Position numbers and translations under genes: made by a program. From positions 139,229 through 203,228 of the forward strand of contig NZ_CH672404.1 in NCBI RefSeq assembly GCF_000152885.1: a stretch of DNA of 64,000 nt. The letters are read 5' to 3'. How positions within the stretch are numbered: position 1 is the stretch's first letter; each line of letters begins with the position of its first letter. This document shows, in pieces, positions 61,154 through 64,000 of the stretch. Source of the stretch: Idiomarina baltica OS145 (GTDB taxonomy: Bacteria > Pseudomonadota > Gammaproteobacteria > Enterobacterales > Alteromonadaceae). The notes under the pieces are model-generated. The model searched no databases, was not told where the DNA came from, and saw only the letters and a program-made list of their open reading frames with translations.

Positions 61154-62221
61154 GTGAAAAAGGTGTTGATCGGTGTTTTGGCGTTAACGGCTGCGGCTTG
61201 CAGTAACAACGAAGACATACATATTAATAAACAAGTGCCGCCGCATCATACCGAGGATGGCTTTAAAAATTTGCACGGTCCTGAAAAGCAAAGTGGATTT
61301 TTTGATTATTGGTACATGCGTTGGTTTGGGGAAACGGAATGGGCCGATCAATCGGAGCAAGTTGATGCGATTCCTTTTATGCACGCCGATTTGAATACAA
61401 TCTCTAACCCTAACCCCGAGGATCGGCAAGTTACGTGGATAGGGCATTCGACGTTTCTACTCCAATACCAGGGGATGGCAGTGCTTACCGATCCGATTTT
61501 TAGTGAGCGAGCATCGCCCGTAAGCTTTATGGGGCCCCAGCGTTTGACTGAACTGCCTGTGCAGTTATCAGACTTGCCTCCGATTGATGCGGTGATTATT
61601 TCTCATGATCATTATGATCATTTAGACGCTGATACGATTGAAACACTGGGTAACTCGACTCATTACTACGTTCCGCTTGCCTTGAAGCCGTGGTTTCTTG
61701 AGCTAGGCATCGCAGAAGAAAATGTTACCGAACTTGATTGGTGGCAAGGCGCTGCGAATAACGACCTGCTGCGTGTTCATGCAACCCCTAGTCAACATTG
61801 GTCTGGTCGAAGTCTTTGGGATCGTTTTGAGACCTTATGGGCGAGCTATGTGATTGATATTGGCGATTGGCGCGTATGGTTTGGCGGGGATACGGGCTAT
61901 AACGCCATTCAGTTTAAAGAAATCGGCCATGTGTTTAATGATATTGACCTTGCGTTGATGCCTGTGGGTGCCTACTTACCCCGTTGGTTTATGAAAATGC
62001 CTCATGTTGATCCGGAGCAAGCTACGCTGATTCATCAAGATATTGGTGCTAAGCGAAGTATCACGATGCATTGGGGAGCATTTCAATTAGCGGCAGAGGG
62101 TATTTCGCAAACCATCGATGATATTAAGCAAGCGCGTGAAAAGGCGCAATTGTCGGAAAACGAGTTTCGCATTATGCCCGTGGGTGCGACTGAGATTTTA
62201 ACGTCCGATAGCGTGAAGTAA
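61154..62221 (+). CDS. Metallo-beta-lactamase-fold lipoprotein (NAPE-PLD/UlaG-like)
   Basis: 355 residues from GTG 61154 with AGGAG upstream. Signal with lipobox AAAC (VKKVLIGVLALTAAAC) suggests an anchored periplasmic or outer-membrane enzyme. Metal motifs: GHSTFLLQYQGMAVLTDPIF, SHDHYDHLD, HATPSQHWSGRSLWD, FGGDTGYN and ITMHWGAFQLA. This wording is typical of NAPE-PLD-like hydrolases that act on phosphodiester or lipid substrates. Fourth gene of the coupled cluster with M28, amidoligase and amidotransferase. Confidence 0.88.
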   Translation: MKKVLIGVLALTAAACSNNEDIHINKQVPPHHTEDGFKNLHGPEKQSGFFDYWYMRWFGETEWADQSEQVDAIPFMHADLNTISNPNPEDRQVTWIGHSTFLLQYQGMAVLTDPIFSERASPVSFMGPQRLTELPVQLSDLPPIDAVIISHDHYDHLDADTIETLGNSTHYYVPLALKPWFLELGIAEENVTELDWWQGAANNDLLRVHATPSQHWSGRSLWDRFETLWASYVIDIGDWRVWFGGDTGYNAIQFKEIGHVFNDIDLALMPVGAYLPRWFMKMPHVDPEQATLIHQDIGAKRSITMHWGAFQLAAEGISQTIDDIKQAREKAQLSENEFRIMPVGATEILTSDSVK

Positions 62222-62304
62222 TTTTCGATAATGCTGATCTTAAAATCCCTTATATGTGTAATTCTATTCGAATATATTGAACAATCGTTTTTACAGGATT
62301 ATTT

Positions 62305-63936
62305 ATGACCATTGCGCAGCGGCTTTATGCGGGATTTGCCTTTATTATATTACTGATTATTGGGATTACCGTTGTTGGTACTTATCAAGTTGGCCAAATT
62401 GATCAAACGTTGAGACAGGTGAATGGAGTCGGTAGCGAAAAGCAACGCTATGCGATTAATTTCCGCGGTAGTGTGCATGACCGTGCGATAGCATTACGCG
62501 ATTTTGTGTTGACTGAACAGGCATCGAAGCGACGCGAATATCGCGCGCTTATCGATAAACTTCAAGGCGATTATGCCGATGCGCAACAAGGACTGAATCA
62601 ACTTATTGCTGATCCAAAATACGTTAATGACAAAGAAAAGCAGTTATTAGCGCGTATTAGTGAGATCCGTAAACAGGCTTTAGCCACTTCTGATCGTGTT
62701 TATCAACTGTTGGCGCAGGATCAGCGTCAGCAAGCTCAAGATTATGTTTTAAGCGATTTATCGCCAGCTTATGCGGAATGGTTGATAAGGATTAACGACT
62801 TTATCGATTATGAAGAGAAAATCATCGCCGACGGTGTTGATGGAGTGCTTGAACGTAGTAATGGATTTGCGGTGCTGATGTGGTGTGTGGCTGTGATTGC
62901 TGCACTTGTTGCGGCAGCCATCAGTTATTACATTGTACGTCGACTGACACATACCTTAGGTGGTGAGCCAGAGGCTGTTGTTGAGGTTCTGGAAACCATA
63001 GCCGCGGGTGACTTAACGGTTGAAACTCGTTCGAAATACGAGGGTAGCTTGATGGCGCAAGTCAACCGTATGGTGCGGCAGCTACGAGCGCTTGTAAAAG
63101 AGGTCGATGAAACGTCTGACCAATTGCTGAATGCCTCTGGTGAACTGAGCGAAACCAGTGATAACAACACGCAGATGGTGATTCGCCAGCAGGATGAAAC
63201 GACACAAGGAGCCACTGCGATCAATGAAATGTCGCAAACGGTATCTGAGGTCGCTTCACATACAAATGAGGCGGCACAGTTAGCGGATGAGACTGATCGC
63301 GAAACGCAAACAGGCAGTCGTGAGGTGGCGGCGACAATTAGTTCAATTGAGCAGCTTGCCGATGAGGTTGAGCGTGCGGCCTCTGTGATTGTTGAGTTGA
63401 GCGATAATACGGCTGAGATCGACAAAGTGTTGGAAGTGATAGAGGGTATCGCCGACCAAACTAACTTGCTTGCGCTAAATGCCGCTATTGAAGCTGCACG
63501 GGCGGGTGAGCATGGGCGTGGATTCTCGGTTGTTGCTGACGAAGTTCGCGCGCTTGCGAATCGTACACAAGAGTCCACGCAGAGCATTCAAGATCTGATT
63601 GAGACGATGCGTAACAGTGCTTCTCAGGCGGTTGATGTGATGCAACGCGGTCAAGAGCAAGCAGGCAATAGTGTTGAGCAAGCGCGTCGAGCAGGCAAAT
63701 CGTTAGATACTGTTAACCATGTGGTTAAGCAAATGACCGATATGAATGCGCAAATTGCCACAGCAGCCGAAGAACAAAGCTCGGTCGCGGAAGAAATCAA
63801 TCAGAACTTCCACAAAATCACGGAAGCTACTGAAGAGACTGCGGCGGGCTCTGAGCAAGTCAGTGAGTCGAGTCGTCAGCTTAACGAACTTGCACGCAAT
63901 TTAAGTGAGCGTGTTAAACGTTTTAAAACGGCGTAG
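62305..63936 (+). CDS. Methyl-accepting chemotaxis protein with four-helix-bundle sensor
   Basis: 543 residues. Helix 1 ([19 protein letters not shown]) and helix 2 ([22 protein letters not shown]) flank a periplasmic 4HB-type sensor (about 30-190). HAMP and the methyl-accepting region follow, with the tip [20 protein letters not shown]. No CheR-binding C-terminal pentapeptide is present (ends [11 protein letters not shown]). After it, an imperfect inverted repeat (GGTGTTTTGGC / GCCTAAAACACC) lies at about 63951-63987. Confidence 0.93.
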   Translation: MTIAQRLYAGFAFIILLIIGITVVGTYQVGQIDQTLRQVNGVGSEKQRYAINFRGSVHDRAIALRDFVLTEQASKRREYRALIDKLQGDYADAQQGLNQLIADPKYVNDKEKQLLARISEIRKQALATSDRVYQLLAQDQRQQAQDYVLSDLSPAYAEWLIRINDFIDYEEKIIADGVDGVLERSNGFAVLMWCVAVIAALVAAAISYYIVRRLTHTLGGEPEAVVEVLETIAAGDLTVETRSKYEGSLMAQVNRMVRQLRALVKEVDETSDQLLNASGELSETSDNNTQMVIRQQDETTQGATAINEMSQTVSEVASHTNEAAQLADETDRETQTGSREVAATISSIEQLADEVERAASVIVELSDNTAEIDKVLEVIEGIADQTNLLALNAAIEAARAGEHGRGFSVVADEVRALANRTQESTQSIQDLIETMRNSASQAVDVMQRGQEQAGNSVEQARRAGKSLDTVNHVVKQMTDMNAQIATAAEEQSSVAEEINQNFHKITEATEETAAGSEQVSESSRQLNELARNLSERVKRFKTA

Positions 63937-64000
63937 ATTTAGCCACTCGGTGTTTTGGCTCTTGATTTAACCGCCTAAAACACCTAGTATACGCGCCCTA

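Noticed and set aside
63951..63987. Inverted repeat GGTGTTTTGGC / GCCTAAAACACC after the last MCP as a terminator
   Set aside because: The stem is imperfect with a long loop and has no T-tract before the window ends, so it was not listed as a feature.

Overview
The window looks like chromosome from a marine-type gammaproteobacterium, possibly of the Oceanospirillales/Saccharospirillaceae kind. This is inferred from the mix of chemoreceptors, many cyclic-di-GMP proteins, a RegBA/RoxSR-type redox system, TonB receptors, DabAB and queH. No rRNA or tRNA gene was recognised, so the taxonomy is tentative.

Layout. 0-1.6 kb: tail of a polysaccharide locus (epimerase end, small sugar-phosphate transferase), a small hypothetical protein and a channel-like membrane protein. 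1.8-3.4 kb: a decayed pair, a TonB receptor 3' fragment and a di-haem peroxidase with a deletion. 3.4-17.8 kb: an accessory zone of short, mostly single-gene units separated by arrays of REP-like palindromes; by hand I count about 90 hairpins. In the middle sits a REP-associated tyrosine transposase (RAYT, 7075-7629), the probable source of the repeats. Genes here include lipoproteins, a GFA protein, a degenerate glycerophosphodiesterase, SIMPL and DUF6624 proteins, dps, queH, an M1-like peptidase, two c-di-GMP proteins and a csrA too short to be listed by most gene finders. 18.3-26.7 kb: signalling genes, several broken (hybrid-kinase receiver remnant, REC-EAL-GAF pseudogene, MCP with a nonsense codon, cheR with a 10-bp duplication), beside intact cheW, cheB and cheD. 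26.7-46.4 kb: ordinary core and signalling genes (M23 peptidase, e(P4) phosphatase, dgt, GGDEF/EAL proteins, transporter, LysR, PepSY pair, MCP). 46.4-50.2 kb: a copper-type TonB receptor with a RegB/RegA pair and a perfect palindromic operator candidate. 50.6-55.1 kb: LysR plus dabB-dabA inorganic-carbon uptake. 55.2-64 kb: secreted nuclease, WbpM/CapD-type epimerase, M28 peptidase, an overlapping amidoligase / class-I amidotransferase / metallo-beta-lactamase-fold lipoprotein cassette, and an MCP.

The main signal is the repeat family. It has two hairpin types, A (GTCGCGC-loop-GCGCGAC) and B (CGTGCGC-loop-GCGCACG), in inverted pairs with GTAG, GTAC or GTAA at the outer feet, like REPINs/BIMEs. 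At ten gene ends the GTAG foot itself supplies the TAG stop codon, and in two cases one 57-bp REPIN supplies the stops of both convergent genes, one of them the transposase itself. All hairpins but one lie within about 10 kb of the RAYT; none was seen from 30.04 to 64 kb.

Coordinates and reading frames were read by eye; family assignments rest on motifs, not on searches.
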